Source of the DNA: Ypsolopha sequella
Lineage: Eukaryota; Arthropoda; Insecta; Lepidoptera; Ypsolophidae
Length of the DNA: 64,000 nt
Assembly (NCBI GenBank): GCA_934047225.1
Contig: OW203986.1
Span: 28,089,221-28,153,220, forward strand
Direction of reading: 5' to 3'
Shown here: one piece after another, positions 10,371 to 22,672 of the stretch
Layout of the letters: each line of letters opens with the position of its first letter
Position numbering within the stretch: the stretch's first letter is position 1
The notes under the pieces: generated by a model
Seen by the model: only the letters and a program-made list of their open reading frames with translations
The model's database searches: none
What the model was told of the DNA's origin: nothing
Made by a program: the position numbers and the translations under genes

Positions 10371-12060
10371 CTGATTGTAAAATATCCGCCTTTTGCTAAT
10401 TAATCTAAATGGTACACTTAAATTCCAAATTCACGCAATAGTTATTCAACAAAATCTTATTACGATGCAGGTTTGTTTTGGTGTGCAATAAAGAATATTG
10501 TATTGTATTCTAATTGTAACAGGCAACAAAACTACGTAGTTTAACATTTTGTAGACTTACTACGCCACGGTATAGCGCCGTAACACAATACAATCCCTAA
10601 CTTCTGGGTTTGTCTGACAAATAAGAAGTTATTTGTTTGTTTACTTTTGTTTTAAGAAATATATAATATGCCTCTATTAGCTTTTTATTTGCAATTACAC
10701 ATATATAACTTTAAATATAATTAATAAATAAAAGAAAATTTTGAACTTGAAATATATTTCGGCCCTTAGTAGGCCGTCATCAGTCAAGTATTAAAAATAT
10801 GACAAATATACCATAGTAATAAAATAAGGAAAAAAAAGGAAAACAAATAAAAAAGACAATATTTTTCTTAATTAACCTAACCTACTTGTATTGGTCCACA
10901 AATTTTTATAGCAAATAGTAAAATAATAAAATTTTTAAATTTTGTGGACAAGTACAAGCGCCCTTCAAGTGCCAACAATCACCACCATCAACTCTTCTCA
11001 TGCCATCCCAATTCTGGTATATGTGTTCCCTGAAAGGGACAGAGAGTTGTCTGTAGTTGGTGGGGTATTAAGAGTATACTTTTGTTTGAAGTTTAACATA
11101 AGCGAAGGATAACTACATAAAAACAAGATTACCTGCAGCATGAAGTGAGGAACTACATTAAGAAATACGAAAGTACCGACACATTGACCAGAATTTATTA
11201 GAATAAGGTGTTAGACTTGATGCCGATACCGGGCATAATTCCGGAGTTAATCAGAAGAGAATCAGGTGACAGCTCTTAAACAGGCACAACCAGGTGGCAA
11301 CCACGCCTGAGAGTAAATGATGGCGGTATATCTATTCCCAATTGCCGGCCCAGACTGAAAATTTACTTTTGAAATCTTTGGTACAGTCCAAACTGCTATC
11401 TTTCTTATGATTGTACATTTTTAAAACGAAACATTTCTTCCAAAAAGTAATAAAGAAATAAAATCATATCCAGCCATTAAAATACTAGTATTTATCGATT
11501 GAATTATATCTTGTGTGTACCTCCAGTCGGAAAACATGAATGATATCGAATGTCCATACAAACAAGTCTGTAGTTTGTTCGTTTTTGTGGGATAGTACAA
11601 GTGATTTTCTGTCCATAACAAGTGCCAATAATCAACAGTATAAACATTGCTCGTTTTATTTGTTTGCTTAGCTTTCAGTTGGCAACTTCGAGGGGATTGC
11701 CGGCGGGTATCAAATTATATCAGCTTCGTTTTGCAGTCTAGTGATATAAGTATCGTAAACTAGTTAGCTTCATAACTGTCTTTATTATATACGTATAGCG
11801 ACTTCTTAAATAGTCGTCAGCAGTCTAATGGAAAATGAAGACTCTATTAAAGAAGTTGAAATATATCTTATTTATTTGTTGTATAATTAAAAGCAGTAAA
11901 AGATATTTCAAAAAAAAAAATATTTTCAATAAAATCTGTGAAAGTAAAGGATCATTTTGTTCAATACTGTGCCATTTTACAATGGCATTTCTGCTATGAA
12001 AGTCGGACTAGTTGCCTCAAAGCTCAATGACCCCAAGTCCTCAATTTCTCGAGGCGATTA
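10371..12060. other. No gene; scraps of LINE and repeats
   Basis: At about 10483-10512 GTGTGCAATAAAG followed by TATTGTATTG looks like a LINE 3' end. At about 10744-10795 the ATATTTCGGCCCT repeat recurs. At 11262-11352 a piece of family R is present (CAGCTCTTAAACAGGCAC, ATGGCGGTATATCTATTCCC). The rest is unassigned AT-rich DNA. Confidence 0.4.
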
Positions 12061-12530
12061 CCATCGCCAAATTAGCAGCTCGATATTTGTCACTACAAAT
12101 ATCAACGGAAACGACATTGAAATAACGTTCATATCAGCGCGCAATGCATAGTGGCTTTTACGATGCTCGCTGCGTCCTTGATAGGGCGAAATAGAAGAAA
12201 ATTATGCTTTTCACTTGGACGTGATTACTCGATTTTAATAATCTTATGTTATGTTTATAGCTATAAAGTTTATCTATTTATCAAAGCATAGATGAATTCA
12301 ATCGGCCAAGCCACTCAGGAGCAGTAGGGAATTTGAGGTCAAAAAACACCATTCAGTAAAAAAACAAATTCATGTAGATGTTTTGGTGGTATGAAAAAGA
12401 AAAATGTTGCATATGTTGTCTAAGAGTTGATTATGCATAATACATTTTTTCATTATTTTTTGTTTGGCCATAAACGAGGAGTAGGCTTTAGAAAGTACCC
12501 ATTTGACAATAGTAAGGCCCTTAAAGGAAA
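12061..12530 (-). repeat. Repeat X, unoccupied copy
   Basis: In reverse complement this segment matches 54057-54166 joined directly to 56990-57384. It therefore shows the arrangement of repeat X without the 2.8-kb palindromic element. The junction on the minus strand reads AACATATGCAAC, exactly what is expected when that element and one copy of ATA are removed. The copy also contains a GACGCAGCGAGC block and an AAATAGATAAACTTTATAGC block. It is non-coding; the class of repeat X itself is unknown. Confidence 0.75.
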
Positions 12531-12986
12531 GCAATAGTAACACAAATTAACAACAGAAGTATACTGGCAGGGCTGGGCCACTTAGTGCTGCGTCAGGTTT
12601 CCAACTGTGTCGTTGGTGATTGCGAGATCTCATGTCATGGGTTCGTTTATGATATATAAACGTACAACTTCGCAGTTCTCGATGCTTATAGATATTTTAA
12701 AGTTCGTACTTTTTGCCCACTTTAGTGTCAAATGACATGCTGTAGGCTCTAACTGTACTTAACATAGGGCATTGTACATACTTTGATGTATAATAATTTC
12801 AGTGCCCCAGAATCCTATCCCTGACTTTAAGGCCAGATTTGAGGTGATCCATGGACTTGGCAAACGTAAGATTTTCTTGATAGTCTATATCAAACGAATT
12901 GTGCATTATAATGTTGAAAGCTCTCAAGGGGCATTGACGAACATTGTCGGAATCAAATGAGAAATATAATATATCCAGTAGAATTA
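12531..12986. other. No gene seen
   Basis: Unassigned non-coding sequence. Only short unsupported frames are visible. Confidence 0.3.
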
Positions 12987-13120
12987 TATTGTGCATTACA
13001 AACTAGAAATCATTCAGAAACAAATTTAAAGTACAAATATTTTTGAAAAAATTCCTCGTGCCAGGATTTGAACCTGCGACCATGACATGCGCGCTACAGA
13101 CTGCGCTACTGAGGTTCGTA
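12987..13120 (-). mobile_element. tRNA-derived SINE, family S1, degraded
   Basis: Minus orientation. The head shows an A-box-like GTAGCGCAGTCTGTAGCGCG and a B-box-like GGTTCAAATCC. The body runs leftward to TTTCTAGTTTGTAATGCAC, as in the copies at 22.5 and 58.1 kb. A GAGTATTCAAAGCGATGGA segment follows on the other side of the head at about 13175-13215, in plus orientation. It is too degenerate to be a tRNA gene. Confidence 0.6.
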
Positions 13121-13299
13121 TCTGGAACGACGATTTTTTTTCCACCATATCTGTACACAGATTTAATATAATTAGAGTATTCAAAGCGATGGACTTCGCA
13201 ATAAAAACATATAATACCGGGTATATGGGGTCGGCATGGCTCTTTTATCCTGAAAGAATGAGCTGCTATTGGTGTAGGACGCGACTTGTGCAGATGTAG

Positions 13300-13350
13300 T
13301 ACGCGACATGGCGGGAGTGCGGGCAAAAACACTCCCGCCTGTCGCGTAAT
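13300..13350. repeat. GC-rich hairpin
   Basis: Arms TACGCGACATGGCGGGAGTG and CACTCCCGCCTGTCGCGTA flank a loop of about 11 bases. One mismatch or bulge is visible. It is strongly GC-rich against its AT-rich surroundings. Confidence 0.7.
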
Positions 13351-14514
13351 ATATACTGGCCCCGTTCCGCATTAATGCGACCGCCACCAAGACTGGCACG
13401 GCGGTAGCCGCAGCGAAGGCGCAAATATGCAGTCTTGGCTACATAAATTCAGCTTGCCTTTACTTTAGACTCAACTCCGCTCTGGGCTCCAGATCATGAA
13501 ACAGTTAAAAATTTGGCAACCCTATGTGTATTGACCGTTCCGGACCAATTTCCTTGTCATTTGCAGGTTTGTCTAAACCGGAGGTTTGACGAAGGTGGAT
13601 AAGTCCATGTTTGTGCCCTTGGCCCAGATGCACGAAGACTATTTAAAATTAGACTAAATAAAAAAAATCTCAATTCGCTTAGATTAAATTATGTCAAGGT
13701 GTGTTAATTCGAAAAACATTTCGAGATTTAGGTTTCGTAAGCCGTATTATAGAACTTGCGGTCTAAAAACATTACGATGTCAACAGATGGATGACAGATG
13801 AGAATACAGACAGAGACAGACTACTTTTTTATAAACAAGGCAAAGGTCCACCAATCAGTATCATGCATAAAATGCCCCAAGTGACGTCATATCTGAAAAT
13901 TCTTTAAAAAATCATAAAAAAATTATGATCAAATTATATACCATAATAATGATAACTGTGATCTTAAATGGCGTATATATACTCTGAAAAAAATTAAATA
14001 CAAACAAAATCTTTAAGGAATTAAGCTATGGGAATTAGTTTTATAGTTTTATTTAGGCTTTGATAAAAACTCACATCATTATGAATATCCTGTATAACGT
14101 TACGAGAATAATTATACATCTTCCTCAAAATAAAATCTAGTTAGATATAACATTATTATCTTATCAAAGAAGAAGGCATACATTAAGTTCATACATACAA
14201 AAGGAAAGCCTGTTGTCTTCAGAACATTCAGTTCTATTAGTCGAAAGTCCCCTCATCCAGTTTTCAATCTTATTACCGCGCAGTAAGGTTCAAAAGGAGG
14301 TAGGCGTCAATGTCCGCAATAGTAACATATAGTTATTGGAAGGCTGTGTTGCAGGCTTCCCTCGCGCGACTCGTTACCGCGTCCGTTGACTCCGAACTTG
14401 CACAGACGTCGGGGTTGTGCCCACGGGGACTGGTACAATGTGGCTCGACAGTTCGGTACGAATATTAACTGTTTTCTTCTAGACCAAAAATATTTTACAA
14501 ACGATTTCTGTTCT
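13351..14514. other. No gene seen
   Basis: Unassigned. A GC-richer stretch at about 14345-14455 has no frame I can link to a protein. Confidence 0.3.
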
Positions 14515-14705
14515 TAAGAGCAGATATCATGATGCGACCAACTCAGTTGTAGACGCGGCCAAATGTCATGCTGTTTCATTTCGCTATGATATGTATGCTC
14601 CATAAAACTTGCGAAGACAATACAATCGTGCCGATTTCGCCGCGGACGTAAAATTAAAAACTTGTTTAACATGGTTTTGGTAAGATTGTGGACGTTTTCA
14701 AACAT
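14515..14705. repeat. Dispersed repeat Y, copy 1
   Basis: About 190 bp that matches 61753-61955 in inverted orientation. It shares GAAAACGTCCACA/TGTGGACGTTTTC at one end and GAACAGA/TCTGTTC with a GGTCGC/GCGACC block near the other. It contains no coding sequence and may be one end of a larger unrecognised element. Confidence 0.65.
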
Positions 14706-14754
14706 ATTTTTAGTTATTAATTATCTGGTTAACATTTTCGATTTATTCATTTTT

Positions 14755-15084
14755 AGGGTTCCGTACCCAAAGAGCAAATTGGAGCCCTATTAATGTCACT
14801 CCGCTGTCCGTCTGTCTGTGTCTGTCCGTATGTCACAGGTCTCTAGCTCTTAGACGAAATGAGATAGAAACCTGAAATTTTTATATGTTGTGTAAAATGT
14901 TGACCCAAAACCGAATTTTGTGATGACGCCTCTTAAATGGAAACAAATTAAGTAAAAGTTGCTTGAAAATGTTATCAAATATAATTATTATAAATATACA
15001 CTGCAACAATCAATATCAAATATATACCTACAAGTTGATGCAGATGTTAAGTTATTGTTAATTTGTACAGTATTAAAAAAAAAA
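14755..15084 (+). mobile_element. GGGTTCCGTACC repeat, variant copy
   Basis: Begins GGGTTCCGTACCCAAAGAGC with the GTCACTCCGCTGTCCGTCTG block, then diverges. It meets a minus-oriented variant copy head to tail at about 15084. Confidence 0.6.
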
Positions 15085-15907
15085 CGTTCAAGTGCAAGTC
15101 AGACTCGCGTACCTAGGGTTCCGTATCGTGGATGAAAAATTCAATTTTGTCATTTTATTTTCATGAATTTCTCAACCGCTATATTTGTCCTGTAATCTTT
15201 ACGTAAGAACATATTACCATGATTTTTTTTCATATTTTTCGGTCCACCAGTTTTGGAGACAAGGTTTTTTGTGGTTTTTCGAGGATTTCTCGAAATAAAC
15301 GCAAGTAAATTCGTCCATGGCCAAACTTTATATTTTTACAATCAGCTCTTTGATACCTACAATTAGATACTCATATTGTATTTTTAAAAAAGATTTTTTT
15401 TATTTATTTTACTTTTTTCATTACTTTACTTTTTTATATATCTCACTTGTATTCACCCTTTTTTTGATCGCTTTAGTTTTCCTGTAATAGGCCAGTTATG
15501 ACCTATAATCGAAATTTTTTTCATATATTACGGTAAACCAGTTTCGAATAATCGGGATAATTTTTTTTTGTTGTTTTTCAAAGATTTCTCGAAACCAGTG
15601 CCAGTAAATATAGGTATAGTTATTAAAGTATATATTTTTACAATCAGCTCTTTAATATCTATAATTTTATACACATATTGTACTTTTAGTTTTTTTAATT
15701 TTGTATTGGAAATATATTGAACATTTTCAAATTTTGAAATATGTTTTTTACAGCATCTTATGAGGGAAATATTTGTGCCAAATTTCAAGTCTGTAACTAC
15801 CTATATAACGATGCTAAAGTTATGAGGCTGTGACATACGGACGGACGGACAATGGAGTCTCACCATAAAGGTTCCTTTTGTACCTTTTAGGTACTACTGA
15901 ACCCTAA
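15085..15907 (-). mobile_element. GGGTTCCGTACC repeat, second subfamily, long copy
   Basis: On the plus strand it opens with the reverse complement of the family 3' end (AAGTGCAAGTCAGACTCGCG) and ends with CATACGGACGGACGGACAAT, GGTTCCTTTTGTACC and AGGTACTACTGAACCCTAA. Inside, two parallel blocks (about 15130-15380 and 15450-15680) repeat the words TCATGATTTTTTTCATAT-like, GGTCCACCAGTTTTGGAGA/GGTAAACCAGTTTCGAATA and ACAATCAGCTCTTTGATA, so there is an internal imperfect duplication. The subfamily is shared with 23.44 and 53.13 kb. Confidence 0.65.
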
Positions 15908-16014
15908 AAAAATATTATTCTTATTAGGAGTACGGGACTCACCATGTTTGCTTTTTATATTTTCCCGAATTTTGGCAAAGTTTCATCTGCCATGGTCGCG
16001 GTATGACTGACATC

Positions 16015-16139
16015 TTATGGAAAATCCAATTATTTTGTAGCTACCATAATATCATAAAAAATATGTTTATGCATATAGCAAACTTTTAACAATAATTTGT
16101 CTTAGCTAAAAGTTGTATTTTGACCGTTATTGTTATTTC
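16015..16139. repeat. Decayed relative of the 54-57 kb element arm
   Basis: GGAAAATCCAATTATTTTG, GTTTATGCATATAGCAAAC, CTAAAAGTTGTAT and CCGTTATTGTTATTTCTTAA follow the order seen at about 56495-56625. It is a diverged fragment of the nested hairpin segment present in both arms of that element. It is interrupted at its TTAA by the MITE at 16144. Confidence 0.6.
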
Positions 16140-16143
16140 TTAA

Positions 16144-16561
16144 GGGGCTCCACAATGCTAAACATCAATTTTGCATTGGATTCAGTTCCGTCAATGTAGA
16201 TGGTAAGAATTTGAAAAAAATATAGCGTATTTTTTTGACTCAACCCAAATATTAATTACACTTTATAAATAAACATACTTTCAATCTTCTTTTATTTACA
16301 ATACTTTAAAAACAGCATGAATTTCACGAAAAAGGCGATCCAGTTTCAATATTTCAAACATATTAAATCGAAACCAACACATACAGATACGTACTAGAAA
16401 AAACCATCTTTATTATATAAAGAAATTATAGTTAATGTCCTAATATAGCCGCGATTTCAAAATAACTGAAGTTTTGCGTGCGCGGCATCTGATTAGAACA
16501 GGATAGACAGTTAAAAATAAAAGCGTTAAAGCAGGACTGAATTTTAGCGTTGTGCAGCCCC
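16144..16561. mobile_element. TTAA-flanked MITE (piggyBac-like target)
   Basis: Terminal inverted repeats GGGGCTCCACAATGCTAAA at the left and the complement of GGGGCTGCACAACGCTAAA at the right, each flanked by TTAA (16140-16143 and 16562-16565). A TTAA target duplication is characteristic of piggyBac and also of Kolobok elements. The 418-bp interior is non-coding. The insertion interrupts the decayed arm relative: the occupied TTAA corresponds to intact TTATTTCTTAATAT at about 56615-56627. Confidence 0.8.
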
Positions 16562-16565
16562 TTAA

Positions 16566-17937
16566 TATTTTTTTTCGAATCCGGAGTAACGACCCATAAC
16601 ATCTTATTTTGATGAACTTGTCTTGAGTCTTTGTGTCAGTACCATTGTGTGTTTGAAGTTGTAGAATTCAATGTCAACATCATTCTGTCTGTATTATTTG
16701 CACTAGAACCTAAATAAAACATACCTATGTAAATATATAGGCCTATTGCTTAGGAATGAGAGGGAAGGGCACAATACTCGAATACAGAACGGGGTCGATG
16801 AAATGTATATTGTATTCGCTATATGTACATACGTATGTATGCCCAATACTTGGGGCAAAAGAGGAGGATAACTGGTCATATTTCTCTTTTCGATATTCGA
16901 ATTTATCGCTTTGATATTAGATAGCCTTGTTAATTTATGAAGGGTGAAAGGTTAAGGGCTAATCGGCATTTATGGAATGCCATTGTTTTGTTGCCGGGTT
17001 TCAAGTGAATTCTTTTCGCTGGATGACACTATCATATTTATCATGAGTGGTGGGTTTTTGATCCGTGATCTAGACTTAAATGTTTTATGTACATACATTT
17101 CAATGTTTAGATTAGAAAATTACTCTGAATTAATTCTTCTCCTATTGTTATCGAAAATCGAAAAGTGAAAAGGTTAAACCATGGATTAACCCCATATATA
17201 TCTTATTATATTATTCCAATATTAACCCTCTTAAGGGTGTATATGGTCAAAATCGACACTTTTTGAAGTTAAAAATTTAGTTCAATAAAAAAAATTATTT
17301 AATTTTGTAATAATTTAAAACCTGACTTTTTGTCAATTTTCCCCGATTCTGTCCCTCTCGCACTGCGGGTCTTTCCGCCTACAGTAACGGGGGCCTTTGT
17401 ACGGACGTTTTTTTTTTCAGGTACTTTTATCACCTTAATTATCATTATTGCATGAACAAAAAAAAAAACATTCATGTCTTTTACATATCCTTAAAATAAA
17501 CTTTATTTATTTTTCAGGTAAGTACTCCAGCCCATTGAAACTCCAATCCGTGAAATTGGTAACGTATTTTAAACCAAAATCTAGAGCAGAGCTCATCATG
17601 TTTAAACAAACCATGTGACGTCATCTGATATCCTATTACCAAAAACTCGAACACAAAATGCGAGTCATTTACTCGTATATCACTTACGTTATCCAGAGGG
17701 TGCGATGTCGACACGTCGAAAGTTTTGCGTCGAGAACATACAACATGGTGCCAGGAAACCTCGCTATTTTCTTACGAATTTTTAGAATACGCCCCCTCGG
17801 TAAACTCGACTTGAAGGTAATTTTGTTGGACAGAATGTGTATCAGCCTTGTTCACGGTGATTTTTGTAAAGATATGGAAATTGCTCTGAACTTTGTGGTG
17901 ATAAGTTCCAGTTTTAGGGTACCTTGTGTGGTTTTTT
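16566..17937. other. No gene seen
   Basis: Unassigned. It contains poly-T and poly-A tracts near 17410-17470 and no frame with recognisable domains. Confidence 0.3.
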
Positions 17938-18231
17938 AGGGTTCCGTACCCAAATGGTAACCAGCGGGACCCTATTACTAAGACTCCGCTGTCCGTCTGT
18001 CTGTCCGTCTGTCCGTCTGTCACCAGGCTGTATCTCATGAACCGTGATAGTAAGACAGTTGAAATTTTCACAGATGATATATTTCTGTTGCCGCTATAAT
18101 AACAAATACTAAAAAACAGAATAAAATAAATATGTTAGGGGGCTCCCAAACAACAGACATGTTTTTTTGCCATTTTTATAGATAATGGTACGGAAACCTT
18201 CGTGCGTGAGTCCGACTCGCACTTGGCCGTT
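17938..18231 (+). mobile_element. GGGTTCCGTACC repeat, copy 3
   Basis: Well-preserved copy of about 294 bp. It has GGGTTCCGTACCCAAATGG, a GTCCGTCTGTC microsatellite-like stretch at 17990-18018, the ACAACAGACATG block, GGTACGGAAACCTTCGTGCG, and GAGTCCGACTCGCACTTGGC followed by a T-run. Confidence 0.8.
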
Positions 18232-19036
18232 TTTTTTTCTACAAGGTGTGTTGATGATGTCATAGAATACGTTTACCACTGTTGGATGGCTGGTGAACTC
18301 ATGAATTTGGCATTGTTGTTTACCTCAAAACTGCTACCTATTTGCTAAAGTTTTTGATCTATTATGCTATATTGTTAATATTCAGCTAAGTGTTGACTAG
18401 CCTTCCTTATTTCAGAGAGATCGTTCACAAAAGATAAGCGATAACTTTCAAAAGTATAGTAATAATTTGATAAAAAGTAGTAAACAGAAGCAAATCTAGG
18501 AAGCAATATGGGAATTTAAAGTAAAGTACATACCTGTAAATGTTTGCTCTTTATTATATTTTTAACAAAACATCTGTTAAAAGCCTAAAAATAAAACATT
18601 TCGACCATGTTATTACATTTCTCATTTGATTACTGAAAAGTTTAAGGAACAAAATGAAGGGGAAACTTCAAAGCTCTTGGCTTTAAGCAATAAATGCGGT
18701 GGGGCGTTTTTTGGTCCCGGGGTGGTCGTCCGAGAGGCAGAGTCAATAAAAAGTAGTGGATTCGTAGAATTCATTTTACCAATTATGCTCAAAACGTTTT
18801 CTTAGAAATAAGTCCTTTGTAAAGCTTTAAGAAAGCTTTCATCTGAAGAAAACGTAACAGGAAAATCCATAATTGTAAGAGTAAGCTTTTACGAAAACAT
18901 TTACGCAAATGAAATCGTGTAGTTTTAGCGTATTATTAAAATAATAACCTTAAAAACTTTGCCAGAACAGCATGTTCATCATTATTGCTAAACATGAAAA
19001 GTATGTCAGTCTCCCATCTGCGTGGAAGACCTGTGG
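18232..19036. other. No gene seen
   Basis: AT-rich, unassigned. Confidence 0.3.
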
Positions 19037-19191
19037 GTCTACCGCGTAATTCTCATTTTCATCAACATCAACTTGAGATTGAAATTTGACGTGCGTGCGA
19101 CGACGCCCGCCTAACATGCCATCTCTTTTGCACGCGTTGAATTTCGCATGCATTTGCTTGAAGTTGATACAATTGAGAATTACGCGGTAGA
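19037..19191. repeat. Small inverted-repeat element
   Basis: CTACCGCGTAATTCTCA at 19037 and its exact complement TGAGAATTACGCGGTAG at about 19173 bound about 155 bp. It may be a short MITE; no target duplication is evident. Confidence 0.5.
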
Positions 19192-20808
19192 GCCCCAGGG
19201 CAACTGTCCTGGCAATATTTTTCATATGAATTCTGTTTTTCGCATAATATGTGATGCTATGTGATCGCTGTGATGTAAATCCGAGCGACCATAACAGCCT
19301 AGAATACATGCAAACATGATATGAATACTTACAAAAAGGTTTTACTTGAAGAATTAACACATGTAGGAATGAAAGATAGAATGAACGATCTGTGAGAAAG
19401 ACGATAACTGCTGGTGCGAGTGAGAAGGAATGAGAGAGAGGGACGGAAGAAAAATGGCTGCCCGGGCGATTTTGGAGTTTTTGTACCATTTTTAGTAGTG
19501 TGGTTTATAAGAATAAATTTAAGAAATAAAAACACGGTTATATTGCTACATTTATGTATATTTCTTTTAAAATTACACCCGGTTTTGACGAAATTTTTTT
19601 CGCATGTTCCATTAACCGACCAGGCTTTCCGCTGGGCCTTAATGACATGAACGCGTGCTCGTCCATTGTACACCCACTATGCCTTTCTCAAATCTGTGGT
19701 CAAGACACAGCGTTAATAGACTGCGCAGAATGTCCCAAGTTAGATCTCCAGGCCCAAGTTTCAAAGTTGCTATAAACATTATGCCTATATTCAAGTTTTC
19801 GAGGAATTATCTACTTTGTCACACTTTTTGTTGTCTTTTTAGGCGCAAAATATAGTATAATACGTAAACATACTTATATGTATCTCCGTATGAGTAAGAG
19901 CCCTTTGTTAAGCTGTATAACGCAGCAGAAGGTTTTTAGAGTTCAATAAGAAAAGGAAACATTTATAAGAAAGTTTTTTTTTTAACTGAAATTCCGCATA
20001 TTAGTGCAGAATTACTCCTACAGTACAATCCCGGAATAAATACGTAAAATCTTTGATGACGTCACATTAAGAAAATATATGTAGGGTATCACGTGCAACG
20101 TATTTTCAAACATACTACTTAGGACTATTTGTATTGTGTATAAAGTTAATCGAAATTGCGCTGTTATTAAAAACAAAAAATATACATGAAATTATATATT
20201 TTTTTAAAGTAGTTATACGTCTATATAACTCAAGGTAACCTCAGATCAAGCAAGAAGGGCAATTTTTCAGAGCCCTTAGCATTTCCCTTTTCCAAGTTTA
20301 AAAATAACTTTATTAAAGCGAGTAAAAACTATTTTAGTTTCTTTTATATAATTTGACGTTATTTTAAGACCGCGTTACAAAAATTGCAAAACGGAACCCT
20401 TTGAAGTAAATAACAGTCTCTTTCTTAAAAGAGAAAAAGTGAGACAGCGCTATAGGCTTGTTCAGAAAATCGAAACGGCGCGTTTGTCCCATGGAGGTAA
20501 TAAAGACACGTATGTGTCTCCATTTTGCTTTGCAAGGGAATTGAACTGTGAATTGATTTATGTTTAAAGTTGGACAGTTTTTAAATGGGGATCAGTCTCG
20601 TGGGGGCTGTGCAGCTGAAACTAGTTCCTGTGGTTTAATATTTGTCTGCGGTTTTAGGGGTTGGTTTGTTTGGAAGATCTCTGATACGTTGATGAAGATA
20701 AAGGCAAAACATTACTCGCCAAAAGACGACATCTTTGTCTGTGTTAAGTTTGTAGATAGAAGCACAAAATATATACTACCAGAAGGCCGACTTAACGACG
20801 GAGCGAAA
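19192..20808. other. No gene seen
   Basis: Several short frames overlap on both strands at 19.3-19.9 kb, none with domains. Otherwise AT-rich unassigned DNA. Confidence 0.3.
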
Positions 20809-20917
20809 ACTGACGCACACATGCATAGACGCGTACGTATGATGATCTCGGCAGAATTTCGTGTTGGCATTCACCCGAGTATCTCCGAGATCGTCGTACG
20901 TACGCGTCTATGTGTGC
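20809..20917. repeat. Long imperfect hairpin
   Basis: CTGACGCACACATGCATAGA, CGCGTACGTA and ATCTCGG at the left pair with CCGAGATCG, TACGTACGCG and TCTATGTGTGCG at the right, around a loop of about 25 bases. Confidence 0.65.
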
Positions 20918-21101
20918 GTTCGCCTATTTTCGCTAGTTATACGGAGTAAACTTTCTGTAAGTGGTTATTTTGTGGTAGAAGTACTCTTGTTCTAAAACGG
21001 CGCAGATGTTTGATTCATTTGTCTACTAGTAAATTAACGAAACTATCAGCAGCGAATTTACTTATTAGGAGGCGTATGTCTACTAGGGTGGCGTGTAGCA
21101 T

Positions 21102-21428
21102 TGTATGTATGTATGTATATCCTCACGACATGAATCCCCGAGGGAGTATGAACTGTGAAATGCAAGTCACAGTCCACACTCGGTACACCCCCGTTTCACC
21201 GACGATTATTACGTCCCAACGTGGTGAATCCTATCGCGTTTTTTCGGGCACAAATACACGCTTTTTAGGCCATGCAGGTTCCCTTACGATGTTATCCTTC
21301 ACCGTTCAGCAAGTAGTAAATAAGAAAAAATACTATGCACATGAAAACTCATTTGTGCATGTCCGACCGGGAATCGAACCTGGATCTCCAGATTGAGAGG
21401 CCAACGTTCTACCCCTGAGCTATTCATA
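21102..21428 (-). mobile_element. tRNA-derived SINE, family S2
   Basis: The minus-strand head near 21428 has an A-box TAGCTCAGGGGTAGAACG and a B-box GGTTCGATTCCCGG at the spacing of a pol III internal promoter. The anticodon arm and acceptor stem do not pair, so it is not a tRNA gene. The body includes GTTGGGACGTAATAATCGTC and GACTTGCATTTCACAGTTCA and ends in a (CATA)n tail at 21102-21117. A body fragment recurs at 62.2 kb. Confidence 0.75.
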
Positions 21429-21497
21429 TAACAATTTACTTAAATTCGGATAAAAGTACAATTTTCAATTAAAGCATATCAAGCAATTTTAAACTGA

Positions 21498-21875
21498 TAT
21501 CGAAAGTACGTTACCTAATCAGTAAAATGACATCAATAACTTTTTAAAAATCAAACAAGAAGTATCCAAAATTTTGACATTAAACATTCCCATATATTTA
21601 GTATTAATGCGATATTGAAACAAGGTTTATTACTAATTTGAAGTGGTAACATAATTAATCTACACGTGTATCTACTTGAAAATCATTATTATCATCATAC
21701 GTAATCATCAAATGAGATTAAGGTAAAATGAGTACTAGACCACATAAAATAAGGAAACTAAAACCTTTCTAATAATGTATAGGAATGTTTAATGTCAAAA
21801 TTTTGGATACTTCTCGTTTGATTTTCAAAAAGTTATTGATGTCATTTTACTGATTAGGTAACGTACTTTCGCTAT
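21498..21875. mobile_element. Foldback MITE-like element, about 100-bp arms
   Basis: Left arm TATCGAAAGTACGTTACCTA ... CAGTAAAATGACATCAATAA ... AAATTTTGGATACTTCT complement; right arm is its inverted copy ending in TAACGTACTTTCGCTATA. About 180 bp of loop. Non-coding. Confidence 0.7.
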
Positions 21876-22214
21876 AAGTTATTGTATCATGAAGATTGAT
21901 AAGAATAATCTCCTGATCATACTTAACGATTACATCCTGTATAGGTACAATAAACACAAAGTCTAAATCTTACGTACGTTTTGCATACAAACGTGATGCT
22001 GCTGGGGTTCGGGAGTATTTATACAAGCCCGGGCCGTTATTGCGAAGGGTTTTATGTGCCGGATAAACTTCAATTTATCTACACACCGTTCTCAATGTAT
22101 ACATAATGTACTTACCTACCTTATTTATGTATGCCGTTGACGCCACGCGGGATTCAGAAGAAAAGGAATTTCTTGTTACGTGCTCCTAACTTTGCGATCT
22201 ATCTTTTGATTGAG

Positions 22215-22280
22215 GGAAAATATAATTTAAATAGTATTCATAGCGATGGATTTCGCAAAAATAAACATAATCTTTGTTAA
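22215..22280 (+). repeat. SINE S1 tail copy
   Basis: GTATTCATAGCGATGGATTT, CGCAAAAATAAACATAATC: the same 3' segment as the S1 SINEs at 22.6 and 58.2 kb, here without a head. Confidence 0.6.
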
Positions 22281-22464
22281 TGAGAACTGTGAATTTCTTA
22301 ACTGTCTGAAGCAACAATATTGTAGCGACGAAAGCGTCATCTGTTTCTTAAGAACAAGGCGTGAAATCACATAACGCCCTCGTGAGCGTTCTATATGTGC
22401 AGTACAGGCTAGTATATCAGGCAGAAATAACAGTGGACAAACATGATGGAAGAATACACCGGTC

Positions 22465-22672
22465 TAGGTAAGAACCTCGGTGGCGCAATTGGTAGCGCGC
22501 TTGTCTTGATAACAAGAGGTCGCAAGTTCGAATCCTGGCCAGGGGAAGTTTTTCAAATTCTTGTCTTTGGGTTTGTTTCTGATTGATCTTTTCTAGTTTG
22601 TAATGCACTTTAATAATAATTAGAGTATTCATAGCGATGGATTTCGCAAAAATAAACATAATCTTAATTTAT
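22465..22672 (+). mobile_element. tRNA-derived SINE, family S1
   Basis: The head has an A-box-like GGTGGCGCAATTGGTAGCGC, an anticodon-like hairpin CTTGTCTTGATAACAAG and a B-box GTTCGAATCC. The acceptor ends pair poorly, so this is a SINE head and not a functional tRNA. The body has GTTTCTGATTGATCTTTTCT, AGTTTGTAATGCAC, then GAGTATTCATAGCGATGGAT and a CAAAAATAAACATAAT end. Confidence 0.7.

Noticed and set aside
18950..19489. 179-residue minus-strand frame as a gene
   Set aside because: It runs through a small inverted-repeat element and low-complexity stretches; no domain or splice context.
21358..21425. Functional tRNA gene on the minus strand
   Set aside because: The anticodon arm and acceptor ends do not pair; a SINE body with a CATA tail follows.
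22465..22545. Functional tRNA gene
   Set aside because: A- and B-boxes are present but the acceptor stem does not pair properly, and the sequence continues into a shared SINE body found elsewhere.
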